64,000 bases of DNA from Streptomyces sp. NBC_00078 (GTDB lineage Bacteria > Actinomycetota > Actinomycetes > Streptomycetales > Streptomycetaceae), in assembly GCF_026343335.1 (NCBI RefSeq), contig NZ_JAPELX010000001.1, positions 8,184,001 through 8,248,000 of the forward strand, read 5' to 3'. Under the pieces are notes generated by a model. It ran no database searches, was not told the origin of the DNA, and saw nothing but the letters and a program-made list of their open reading frames with translations. The first letter of the stretch is position 1. Every line of letters starts with the position of its first letter. Of this stretch, positions 42,553 through 52,639 are shown in pieces. The position numbers and the translations under genes are program-made.

Positions 42553-45156
42553 TCAGGCTGCTCCGAACGCGGTGAACGCCCACCCGGTCGCCTGATGCAG
42601 CGCATCCCCCGGCATCGCGGCTCGTGCGTCGCGCAGGGACTCCGCCAGCGACAGCCCCGAACTCAGGCCCTTGTGCAGGGCGAGCATCAGGGGCACCACA
42701 GCGGCATCGTTGACGGGTGCGCTGCTTGCCACCACTCCTGCCGTGCCGAGCGGCAGCAACGCGGTGACCAGGCCGAGGAGTTCGTCCGCGCCTACCGAGG
42801 CGAGGCGGGCGGTGTCGCAGCTGGAGAGGATGATCCGGTACGGGCTGCGGTCCAGGCGTTCGAAGTCGTGGACGATGAGCGGTCCGTCGGCCATCCGCAG
42901 CGAGGAGAACAGGGGACTGTCGGCGCGGAAGGTACCGTGCGCGGCGATATGGGCGAGCGCGGCACCGTCGAGTTCGTGCAGAACGCGCGGCACGCGCGCG
43001 TCGTCGTGTTCCAGGAGGGCCGGCCTGCCGTAGCGGTCGGCGAGTTCGGGCACCTCCGCGCCGCCGGTGGCCAGTCCCGGCCCGCGGACCAGGACGTGCC
43101 GGCCACCGGGCGGGGGCTCGGTCTCGTGGGCGCGCAGCCAGCTGCTCGCCGATGGCGACACGCTGAGCACCCGCTCCCGCAGGGACGGCAGCAGCGCCCA
43201 CGGCACGCGGTGCAGCCGGCTCGGCGGTACGACCACGACCGGGCCGGAGCCCAGGTGCGCGGCGGCCGGGCCGAGCAGCAGCTCCTCCAGGCGGCGGCCC
43301 ATCGCCTCGACCACCGCAAGGCGGCCCTCGGCCCCCGGGTGGGCCAGCCGTCGCAGCCCGGCCTGTACATGTTCGGCCTCGGTCTCGGCGTCGGCGAGCA
43401 GCCCCGTCTCGAACCGCCGTACCCGCCCCTGCCCGCACAGCAGCACCTGGACCCGCCCGTCGAGCACGGCGAGTTCCACCAGCCGCGTCTCGCCCAGCCG
43501 TTCGAGGAGTCGGGCGGGGTCGAAGCGGCGCTCGGCGCCGGGTGCGTCGCCGCGCATGTGCAGGGTCCGGGAGCGGATCTCCCGCTCCAGCCGGCGTTGT
43601 TCACGCTCCAGGGCGGGGATCGACCGGCCGTCCCAGCGGGCCTCCTCCGCGCGGGCGGCGATCTCCCGGAAGGCGGTCAGTGTGGCGAGCAGGGCCGGGT
43701 CGGCGGGCGGCCGGGTGGGCGGTGCGGACAGCACGGTGGCCCGCCAGCGTTCGCTCCAGGTCAGCAGCCGGCGCGGGCTGCCCGTGTCGAGACTGGCCTG
43801 CTGGGCCAGCGCGGCCAGCTCCGCGCCCTGCTCGGTGGCCCGGGCCCGAAGCTCGGAGGCGCCCAGCGTCATCCGGTGGTCGTCGAGCACGTCAAGCCCG
43901 CGCCGGCACGCCTCCAGCACGCCCCGCCCGGAGCCCGACGCCCGGGCCCGCAACGCCTGCGCGGCCCAGCCCGTCATACGCGCCAGCGGCGGCCCGCTGT
44001 GCCGGCTGCGTGCGGCCACGGCCAGATGCCGTTCCGCGTCCGCCGTCCAGCCCAGACCCAGTGCGATCCGGCCCGCCAGCAGCGAAGCCTCCGGGGCGGC
44101 CGGCGCGCCGAACGAGGCGAGCAGTTCGGCGACCGCCGCCGCGTCCGCGACCAGGCGTCCCGAACCGCGCCCGGCGGCCACCTGCGCCTCGATCAGCACC
44201 AGTCGGGCGTGCGTCTCCCACCATGTGCGCCGTTGCCCGGCGAACAGCCGCACCGCCAGCGCCGCTCGCGCGATCGCCGTGTGCGCGTCGCCCGCGAGAC
44301 GGGCCGCGCGCGCCGCCACCAGCAGCAGCTCGGCCTTACGCGTGGACTGGCCGCCGATCTCGTCGAGCGCCCCGATGGCGGTGTCCGCCTCGGCGAGGGC
44401 CTCCGGGGCGAGCCCGGCGGCCATCAAGACCTCGCAGCGCCGGATGTAGAGCATGAAGGACGGCGTGCCGAGCTTGGCGTACCGCTCCTCGGCCTCGTCG
44501 AGCAGCCGTAGCGCGAGGGGAATGTCACCCGACCGGAAGGCGGCAAGGCCCCGGCTCTCCACCACGTCCGCCTTGTCGTGCTCCTGGCCGGTGGTGTCCC
44601 ACTGCGCGTGGGCGGCCGTGAAGTCGGCCTCCGCCCGGTCCACCGCGCCGAGCGCCAGATGCACGGTGGCCCGCAGGGTCAGAGCCCGAGCCGTCCAGAT
44701 GACGTCGTCCGCCTGCCGCAGCACCGGAATCGCCCGGCGCACGTCCTCCAGTGCCTCGCGGTGACGGCCCAGCACCCAGGACGCGTAGGCACGCCGGAAC
44801 AGGACACGCGCGCGGGTGTGGCCGCTGCTCACCGCGACACCCCGCTCCAGCGCCTGCAGGCCCTGCCGCGTGCGGCCCGCGTGCACGAGTGCCACGCCGA
44901 GGGCGGCCAGGACGTCCGCCTCCCGGTCAGGCGACTGCGCCCGCGCGGCCAGGTCACGGGCCCGGCGCAGATGGTGCAGCGCGACCTTCATGTCGCCCCA
45001 GTCCCGTTGCCAGATACCGATCACCTGGTGGGCGACGGAGGCGCGCCACGGTGACGGATCGGCGTCGAGCACGCCACGCGCCCGCGCCACAGCCTCGCCC
45101 GGGTCGGCGAACACCATCGGCAGCAGTTCGAGAACCGAGTCGCTTCCCGCTGTCAC
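42553..45156 (-). CDS. TPR-CHAT caspase-like protease
   Basis: About 867 residues if started at GTG 45156; a TTG at 45210 is an alternative, and neither has an ideal ribosome site. The first 450 residues are tetratricopeptide-type helical repeats (e.g. ADVLAALGVALVHAGRTRQG, ARVLFRRAYASWVLGRHREA). A coiled linker follows (ALEREQRRLEREIRSR). The last 300 residues are a CHAT domain, the caspase-like clan CD fold, with the catalytic dyad intact: His740 in AHIAAHGTF and Cys780 in ILSSCDTARL. No signal peptide. TPR-CHAT proteins are known as triggered proteases, for example Csx29 in type III-E CRISPR. It diverges from a subtilase-sigma factor unit and probably works with it. Confidence 0.9.
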   Translation of the reverse strand: MTAGSDSVLELLPMVFADPGEAVARARGVLDADPSPWRASVAHQVIGIWQRDWGDMKVALHHLRRARDLAARAQSPDREADVLAALGVALVHAGRTRQGLQALERGVAVSSGHTRARVLFRRAYASWVLGRHREALEDVRRAIPVLRQADDVIWTARALTLRATVHLALGAVDRAEADFTAAHAQWDTTGQEHDKADVVESRGLAAFRSGDIPLALRLLDEAEERYAKLGTPSFMLYIRRCEVLMAAGLAPEALAEADTAIGALDEIGGQSTRKAELLLVAARAARLAGDAHTAIARAALAVRLFAGQRRTWWETHARLVLIEAQVAAGRGSGRLVADAAAVAELLASFGAPAAPEASLLAGRIALGLGWTADAERHLAVAARSRHSGPPLARMTGWAAQALRARASGSGRGVLEACRRGLDVLDDHRMTLGASELRARATEQGAELAALAQQASLDTGSPRRLLTWSERWRATVLSAPPTRPPADPALLATLTAFREIAARAEEARWDGRSIPALEREQRRLEREIRSRTLHMRGDAPGAERRFDPARLLERLGETRLVELAVLDGRVQVLLCGQGRVRRFETGLLADAETEAEHVQAGLRRLAHPGAEGRLAVVEAMGRRLEELLLGPAAAHLGSGPVVVVPPSRLHRVPWALLPSLRERVLSVSPSASSWLRAHETEPPPGGRHVLVRGPGLATGGAEVPELADRYGRPALLEHDDARVPRVLHELDGAALAHIAAHGTFRADSPLFSSLRMADGPLIVHDFERLDRSPYRIILSSCDTARLASVGADELLGLVTALLPLGTAGVVASSAPVNDAAVVPLMLALHKGLSSGLSLAESLRDARAAMPGDALHQATGWAFTAFGAA

Positions 45157-45264
45157 TCCACGGATGGTAGTGGTCCTGGTTGCGCCCCACACGGTTTGGT
45201 GCTGTATCAATCGACTGCCCCGAGACTCTGATTGACGACTGTCGCCTCAACGGGAGGACACGCC

Positions 45265-46701
45265 TTGGCACCTCAGCGATTCCACGAGCAGTTCGACCAG
45301 ATCCAGCGTTCGATGCCCGACGTCTCCCTGGCCATGGGGCCCGACGACGCGGCGGAGTTCATCTACGAGAAGGGCGTGGTGCTCGCCCGTGACGGTGAGG
45401 AGGCGCGCCTCGTCGAGGACACCGTGCGCACGCACTTCACCGAAGCGACCGGACTGACCGCAGACCGTGTGCAGAGGGTGAGCCCGGAGACCAACCGCTC
45501 GGGCATCACCCGTATCCAGGTCGGCGACCCGGGCCATGGCGACCGGCGCGGTGACCGGGCCGTCGCGCACGCCCTGCGGGCCCTGCGCGCGCAGGAGGGG
45601 CGCGCCGAGCGCCGGCTGGTCAGCCGCAACCACGTGGTGTCGATCGCGGTCAACTCCTGTCCGGGCGACGAGCCCGTGCCGGCCCCGCTCACCCAGGGCA
45701 CCAACCCGGTCGCGGCCGAGGCCGGCCATGACGCGGACACCGCCGTCGGCGTCCTGGTCATCGACAACGGCCTCACCCACGACTACGGGATGGTCCCGCT
45801 GCTCGCCCACGTCCAGGGCGACCTGCACGGTGTCGAGACCGACGACCAGGGCCACCTGCTGCAGTACGTCGGCCACGGCACGTTCATCGCCGGCCTGCTC
45901 GCGGCCGTCGCACCCAACACGAACGTCACCGTGCGCAACACTCTCAACGACGCCGGCGCCATCCTGGAGTCCGACTTCGGTCAGCGACTCTTCGACGCGG
46001 TCGACCAGCACGGCTGGCCGGACATCATCAGCCTGTCCGCCGGCACCTCCAACGGCCGTACCGACGGACTGCTCGGCGTGGAGAGCTTCATGCAGGCACT
46101 CCGCGGGCAGCGCACCCTGCTGGTCGCGGCGGCCGGCAACAACGCGAGCGCCACCCCGTTCTGGCCAGCCGCCTACGCCTCTCTTCCCGACTACGCCGAC
46201 GTCGTGCTGTCGGTTGGCGCGCTGCGCGGCGACGGCGAGTACGGTGCCTGCTTCAGCAACCACGGCTCCTGGGTGAACGCGTACGCCCCGGGCGAGCGCC
46301 TCACCAGCGCGCTGACCGGCTTCGACGCGCCCGTGCCGTACCTCTACCAGCACTCCACGTACGAAGCCTGCCGGTTCGGCTTCACCTACGCGTGCACCTG
46401 CCAGTACCCGCGCCACACCGGCGCGTTGAGCGAGGTGGGCACCCCTTCGTCCGCCAAGGCGGACCAGGTGATGTTCGAGGGCTACGCGCACTGGAGCGGC
46501 ACCTCGTTCTCCGCTCCGGTGGCCGCAGGCATGGTCGCCGCCTACATGACCGCCAACAAGATGACCGACGCCCGCGCCGCCCGAGCGCAACTGCTCGCGG
46601 CGAACGCCGGGTTCGCGGAAGTGCGCGGGGCGCATGTACCGGCGCTCCGCCCGGCCGGCTGGCGCCCGGGTCCGGTCGTACAGCTCTCCCCCGGAGCATG
46701 A
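45265..46701 (+). CDS. Intracellular-type S8 subtilisin-like protease
   Basis: 478 residues from TTG 45265, which follows GGGAGG by 8 nt. A 150-residue N-terminal region without a signal peptide precedes the S8 domain. The catalytic triad is complete: Asp167 (VLVIDNGL), His204 (VGHGTFIAGLL), Ser414 (SGTSFSAPVAAGM), with oxyanion Asn292 (AAAGNNAS). An unusual cysteine-rich loop CRFGFTYACTC precedes the Ser motif. Lacking an export signal, it should act in the cytosol, possibly as a zymogen whose N-terminal part is removed by the divergent CHAT protease (inference). The sigma-factor gene follows directly, with a possible ATGA overlap. Confidence 0.9.
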   Translation: MAPQRFHEQFDQIQRSMPDVSLAMGPDDAAEFIYEKGVVLARDGEEARLVEDTVRTHFTEATGLTADRVQRVSPETNRSGITRIQVGDPGHGDRRGDRAVAHALRALRAQEGRAERRLVSRNHVVSIAVNSCPGDEPVPAPLTQGTNPVAAEAGHDADTAVGVLVIDNGLTHDYGMVPLLAHVQGDLHGVETDDQGHLLQYVGHGTFIAGLLAAVAPNTNVTVRNTLNDAGAILESDFGQRLFDAVDQHGWPDIISLSAGTSNGRTDGLLGVESFMQALRGQRTLLVAAAGNNASATPFWPAAYASLPDYADVVLSVGALRGDGEYGACFSNHGSWVNAYAPGERLTSALTGFDAPVPYLYQHSTYEACRFGFTYACTCQYPRHTGALSEVGTPSSAKADQVMFEGYAHWSGTSFSAPVAAGMVAAYMTANKMTDARAARAQLLAANAGFAEVRGAHVPALRPAGWRPGPVVQLSPGA

Positions 46702-46760
46702 GGTCCGGAACGGCCCCCTCCACGGCGTACGATGACTTGCCGTACACGAGGGGTGGGGCC

Positions 46761-47336
46761 GTGGACCGAGCAGATGTCGGCGCGTTGGTCCAGACCGCCG
46801 TCGACGGTGACGCGGCGGCCTGGAAGGCGCTCGTGGAAGGGCTGAGCCCACTGGTGTGGTCGGTGGTGCGCTCGCACCGGCTCTCCGACGCCGACGCGCA
46901 CGAGGTGTACCAGACGGTGTGGTTCCGCTTCGCCCAGCACCTGGGGCGGATCCGCGAACCGGAGAAGGCGGGGGCGTGGCTGGCGAGTACCGCACGCCAC
47001 GAATGCCTGAAGGTGCTCAAGAGCTTAAGGCGGCTGACCCCGACCGACGATCCGCAGCTGCTCGACCGGGTCAGTGAGGACCGTACGCCCGAGCAGTCCT
47101 TCCTCGACCTGGAGGACGCGGCGGCAGAGACCGAGCGGATCCGGCACCTGTGGCAGGAGTTCGAGGAACTCGGCGATCGTTGCAGGCAGTTGCTGCGGGT
47201 CCTGATGGCCTCGCCGCCGCCCCGCTACCAGGAGGTGTCCTCGGCGCTGGGCATCGCCGTGGGCAGCATCGGGCCGCTCCGCCAGCGCTGTCTGCGGCGC
47301 CTGCGGGCACGAATGGAAGCACGGGGGGCGGTGTGA
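46761..47336 (+). CDS. ECF-type RNA polymerase sigma factor
   Basis: 191 residues from GTG 46761 (GAGGGG upstream); an alternative ATG at 46698 overlaps the subtilase stop codon (ATGA) and would add 21 residues. Region 2 is clear (WKALVEGLSPLVWSVVRSHR, DADAHEVYQTVWFRFAQHLG, PEKAGAWLASTARHECLKVL). Region 4 follows (CRQLLRVLMASPPPRYQEVS and GIAVGSIGPLRQRCLRRLRA). It directs RNA polymerase to a specific promoter set, probably including its own cluster. It is sandwiched between the protease and a small acidic protein that could act as its partner or anti-sigma factor. Confidence 0.9.
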   Translation: MDRADVGALVQTAVDGDAAAWKALVEGLSPLVWSVVRSHRLSDADAHEVYQTVWFRFAQHLGRIREPEKAGAWLASTARHECLKVLKSLRRLTPTDDPQLLDRVSEDRTPEQSFLDLEDAAAETERIRHLWQEFEELGDRCRQLLRVLMASPPPRYQEVSSALGIAVGSIGPLRQRCLRRLRARMEARGAV

Positions 47337-47827
47337 GGGACATGGACGACGACCTGAGTGACATGAGCGGCGAAGACGCCTTCGACGGCGAGGACCTGGG
47401 CTTCGACCTGCTGGAGGAGGAACTCCGTCGGGCCGCGGCCATCCTGGACCCGGTGCCGCCACAACTGCGCCGCCTCGCCGTCGAGGCCTTCGCGCTGCAC
47501 GACCTCGACAGCCGCATCGCCGATCTGACCTTCGACTCGGTGGTCGACGCCATCCCCGTGCGCGGCGCGACGGATGTGCCGCGGATGCTGACGTTCCACG
47601 CGGGCGGGGTGACCGTCGACGTCGAACTGACCGCGCAGGGGCTGATGGGGCAGGTGCTGCCGCCGCAGACCGCGGCCATCGAGGTGCTCAGCGGCCCGCA
47701 GGCCGGTTCGCCGCTGGAGACCGACACCATGGGGCGCTTCACCTACGACCAGCCCCCCGCCGGACCCTTCGCCCTGCGGCTGCGGACCGGCGAGGGAGTA
47801 CTCGTCACGGACTGGCTGACGGCCTGA
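47333..47827 (+). CDS. Small acidic protein of the CHAT/subtilase cluster
   Basis: 164 residues from GTG 47333, which overlaps the sigma-factor stop (GTGA); ATG 47342 is possible. The N-terminus is strongly acidic (DDDLSDMSGEDAFDGEDLGF). A helical segment follows (LRRAAAILDPVPPQLRRLAV), then a beta-rich domain (MLTFHAGGVTVDVELTAQGL to LRTGEGVLVTDWLTA) resembling the beta-sandwich of carboxypeptidase-regulatory-like domains. I recognise no enzyme motif. Its position directly behind a sigma factor suggests an anti-sigma or regulatory partner, but it lacks the zinc-binding HxxxCxxC motif of ZAS anti-sigma factors. A protease substrate role is equally possible. Confidence 0.7.
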   Translation: MRDMDDDLSDMSGEDAFDGEDLGFDLLEEELRRAAAILDPVPPQLRRLAVEAFALHDLDSRIADLTFDSVVDAIPVRGATDVPRMLTFHAGGVTVDVELTAQGLMGQVLPPQTAAIEVLSGPQAGSPLETDTMGRFTYDQPPAGPFALRLRTGEGVLVTDWLTA

Positions 47828-47849
47828 CCGCGGCTTCCGCCGTCACCAG

Positions 47850-48036
47850 GTGACGGGCAGCGGGTCGCCGGCCACGTCCAGCCCTCGCCGTGCGGCAGCC
47901 GGATGCGGATCAGCGGGCTCTCTCGCATGAACTCCGCGAGCACCGGGTCGAACTCCGTCCCGGTCAGGTCGAGCGCGGGCCAGTCCCGTACCGGGGGCGG
48001 GGTCTGCTCGGTCAGCGTGGTGGTCTCCTCGGTCAT
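47850..48036 (-). pseudogene. Cytochrome P450 N-terminal fragment
   Basis: From ATG 48036 about 55 codons read TLTEQTPPPVRDWPALDLTG, TEFDPVLAEFMRESPLIRIR and LPHGEGWTWPATR, the start of a Streptomyces P450 of the CYP105/107-like kind. The heme-binding and I-helix parts are missing: the frame continues into unrelated sequence opposite the small acidic protein. Confidence 0.7.
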
Positions 48037-48093
48037 GCCCTCCACCCCGGCCCCGGCCGTGCGGCCGTCGCGCGGGAGTGCGCCAGGCGGAGG

Positions 48094-48891
48094 TCAGTCC
48101 GTCACGGCGTCGACGAGCGCGGCGAGCGCCGAGGCCAGCCGGGTCACTCCGGGGCCGGCCCGCCCGCCCGGCTCGTTCATGTACGTGTCCCGGCGGATCT
48201 CCACCATCAGCGCGCCGACGCGCGGCTCCTTGCCGTGGAAATCCAAAGGCACGTACGTTCCGCTGAACGGACTGTCGAGCCCCGTCTCCCCGCACACCGC
48301 GAACGCCTCGCGCGCCGCTGCCGACAGCTCGGACGGTGTGTGGAAGGAGTCCGTGCCGAGGCAGACCGGCGGCCGGGGGCCCGCGCCGTGCAGCTCGTAG
48401 GGCAGCGGGACGCTCGGGTAGGAGTGGACGTCGATGATCACAGCGCGGCCCGTGGCGGCCAGCCGGTCGGCCACTGCCTCGGTCATGGCCCGCGCGTACG
48501 GCCGGAAGTAGCGTTCGATCAGCGGCTCGGGGTCGGCGTCCGCGGGCCGCAGTACGCCCCGGTGAGTGGTCCGGGTGTAGACCGCGCCCATCCCGACGGA
48601 TCTCATCTCCTCCCGCTCGTCAGGGAAGCGCTCCGGGTCGACGACCAGCCGCGAGAGCCGGTTCACGAACCGCCACGGCGTCACGGCGCACCGCTGCGCC
48701 GCGGCATCCGCCAGCTCGGCCGTGTGCGCGTCGGTGATGTGGTCCAACTCCCGCTCCAGAGCCGCCTCGTCGAGCACGATGCCGGCCCGTACCTCGGCCG
48801 GTATCTCCCGCGCCGAGTGCGGCACGTGCAGGATCACGGGGGAGTGGGCGGCGCCGGGCAGGAGCTGGAAGGGCGGGGTGTCAGGGGTCAT
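48094..48891 (-). CDS. N-formylglutamate amidohydrolase family protein
   Basis: 265 residues. Typical elements are VILHVPHSAREIPAEVRAG at the N-terminus, the metal-binding Asp/His region ITDAHTAELADAA, AVIIDVHSYPSVPLPYE in the middle, and VGALMVEIRRDTYMNEPGGR near the end. The family hydrolyses N-formyl-L-glutamate to formate and glutamate in histidine degradation, but many members act on other N-acyl amino acids. No hut genes are nearby, and it is the only intact gene in a field of fragments. ATG 48891 lacks a strong ribosome site. Confidence 0.85.
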   Translation of the reverse strand: MTPDTPPFQLLPGAAHSPVILHVPHSAREIPAEVRAGIVLDEAALERELDHITDAHTAELADAAAQRCAVTPWRFVNRLSRLVVDPERFPDEREEMRSVGMGAVYTRTTHRGVLRPADADPEPLIERYFRPYARAMTEAVADRLAATGRAVIIDVHSYPSVPLPYELHGAGPRPPVCLGTDSFHTPSELSAAAREAFAVCGETGLDSPFSGTYVPLDFHGKEPRVGALMVEIRRDTYMNEPGGRAGPGVTRLASALAALVDAVTD

Positions 48892-48977
48892 GCGTCAGGC
48901 TCCCGGGCGGGCGTTGTCAGTGGCGTGGTGCATGATCAAGGTGCCACATCGGACGTCAAGGAAGGCGGGGGACCGGC

Positions 48978-49043
48978 GTGCCCGTCAGCAACCAGCAGGT
49001 GCTCGCACACCCGTTTCTGAAGGCCCTGTACCGGGACGGCTAT
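48978..49043 (+). pseudogene. DUF5713-like N-terminal fragment
   Basis: From GTG 48978 (GGCGGGG upstream) about 22 codons read VSNQQVLAHPFLKALYRDGY, the conserved start of a small Streptomyces family I believe is DUF5713. The sequence then runs straight into the reverse-complement end of an MFS fragment, so the gene was cut at about 49043. Confidence 0.5.
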
Positions 49044-49473
49044 CGGAGAGCAGGGTCAGGGACAGCGGCATGACGGCCGCCGCGCCGAAGCCCTGGATCG
49101 TGCGGAAGGTGATCAGCTGCGTGCTGGTGTCGGCCAGGCCGCAGCCGATGGAGGCCAGCGTGAAGACGGCGATGCCGAGCACGAAGACGCGGCGGCGGCC
49201 GAACCGGTCACCGAGGGCCGCGCCGGTCATCAGCAGACAGGCGAAGCTGAGGACGTAGGCGTTGACGAACCACTGCAACTGCTGAGTGGACGCCTTGAGG
49301 TCGACGGCGAGGGTGTGCAGGGCGGTCGATACGACGAGGTTGTCGAGCGCGACCATGAACATGGGCACGCTCGCCGCCACGATCGCCAGCCAGAGCGGGA
49401 TACGGCGGGCGGCAGGGGCCGCCGGTGTGTCGACCGGGTCGGCGACGGCCGGGTTCTGTTCGGACAGGGTCAT
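49044..49473 (-). pseudogene. MFS transporter N-terminal fragment
   Basis: From ATG 49473 about 143 codons encode the first four helices of a DHA2-type exporter (LWLAIVAASVPMFMVALDNL, FVNAYVLSFACLLMTGAALG, DRFGRRRVFVLGIAVF, TFRTIQGFGAAAVMPLSLTL). The frame then enters the antisense of the DUF5713-like fragment and ends. The remaining ten helices are missing. Confidence 0.8.
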
Positions 49474-49506
49474 GGTGGGATCTCTCCTGGGGAGCCGGTG
49501 AGGGGA

Positions 49507-49599
49507 TCAGGCGTCGGTGGTCTGCTGCTCGGCGAGCCGGCGCCGGGCGTCCGACCGGTCGATGGGCAGGTCGGCCGCCTTGACCTGCCAGAAGGTGAG
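49507..49599 (-). pseudogene. C-terminal fragment of an unidentified gene
   Basis: About 30 codons read LTFWQVKAADLPIDRSDARR then RLAEQQTTDA and stop on the reverse strand. It looks like a genuine C-terminus and abuts another fragment at 49600. The family is not recognised. Confidence 0.35.
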
Positions 49600-49603
49600 T
49601 TAT

Positions 49604-49840
49604 GCAGCAGGGCGAGAGCCTCGTCGGCGTGCGTGGCGAGCACGGCGTGGTCGAACCGCTCCGTGCCGGAGGCGGTGGTCGCCGCGACATGATCCGGCTC
49701 CTGCCGTGGGGCGACCGCCGGAGCGGAGACCCGCAGGTCGGGGCCGGTCGCCGCGAGGGCCTTGCGGACCTTGGAGATCGAACCGCCGCCCACCGTCCGC
49801 CAGTCGACCCGCTGCGCCAACTCATCGAAGAAAGCGGGCG
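49604..49840 (-). pseudogene. FAD-dependent oxidoreductase internal fragment
   Basis: About 78 codons read DELAQRVDWRTVGGGSISKV, then KALAATGPDLRVSAPAVAPR, and ERFDHAVLATHADEALALLH. This matches the middle of predicted NAD/FAD-binding proteins of the amine-oxidase type (the COG2907 group). Both ends are missing. Confidence 0.6.
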
Positions 49841-50136
49841 GATTCGCCGTCCCGCTCCGCGACGGCCGCGGTGTGGTGGTCGCGGCCGTCGGGGTCGTGT
49901 TCCCCCTGGCATGGTCCGGCCGGCACAGCTTGCCCAGCACGTCCACGCCGTGGCCAATGCCATCTCGCAGACCTTGCGGGCGGTGCGGTCGGGTGCGGCG
50001 GAGGGCGGGACATGAGGGGCGCCCGAACGGGCACCTGCCGGCACCGGAGCGGGTGACGGCCCGTCAACTCGCCGTCGGCGGCGTCGCTCAGCCGTTCACA
50101 CCGAGGGCGGCCGGGCCGGGCAGCGCGCGGGACGAG
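49841..50136. other. Degenerate stretch without a gene
   Basis: About 300 bp between the FAD-oxidoreductase fragment and the terminator of isocitrate dehydrogenase. The reverse frame has a little coding-like sequence but nothing recognisable. Confidence 0.4.
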
Positions 50137-50171
50137 TCCGCCCCGGCAGGCGGGGTGCCTGCCGGGGCGGA
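50137..50171 (-). terminator. Terminator of the isocitrate dehydrogenase gene
   Basis: TCCGCCCCGGCAGGC (50137-50151) pairs perfectly with 50157-50171 across a 5-nt loop, 30 bp beyond the stop codon on the reverse strand. Confidence 0.8.
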
Positions 50172-50201
50172 ATCAGCAACGGGCCGTCAAGACCTGCCGC
50201 G

Positions 50202-52421
<2,220 letters not shown>

Positions 52422-52639
52422 CGGGTGCTCCGCTCCACGTCTGCAACATTGCTCGACATCAAGATATCTCGTGATCCGGTCCGGCTCGACAGGGGTCCGG
52501 CTCCGCGTCCCACACTCCGGAACCCGATCTGCTGCCCGGCGTGCAACCAAAGGCGCCGATCTTTGGTCCTGCAAGGAGATCGTGCACTGATCGTCGACGG
52601 CCGGAACTGACCTCCCGGCCGCCCGAGCGAAAGCTGACC

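Noticed and set aside
45231..45264. TTGACG near 45231 as a -35 element for the subtilase operon
   Set aside because: No -10 sequence at suitable spacing; the promoter probably has another form, for instance one read by the cluster's own sigma factor.
46698..46760. ATG start overlapping the subtilase stop for the sigma factor
   Set aside because: Possible, but the extra 21 residues are not sigma-like and GTG 46761 has a better ribosome site; kept only as an alternative.
42553..47827. Classification of the CHAT cluster as a CRISPR type III-E or FxSxx-COOH peptide system
   Set aside because: No cas genes or repeats, no radical SAM gene and no FxSxx precursor are present nearby.
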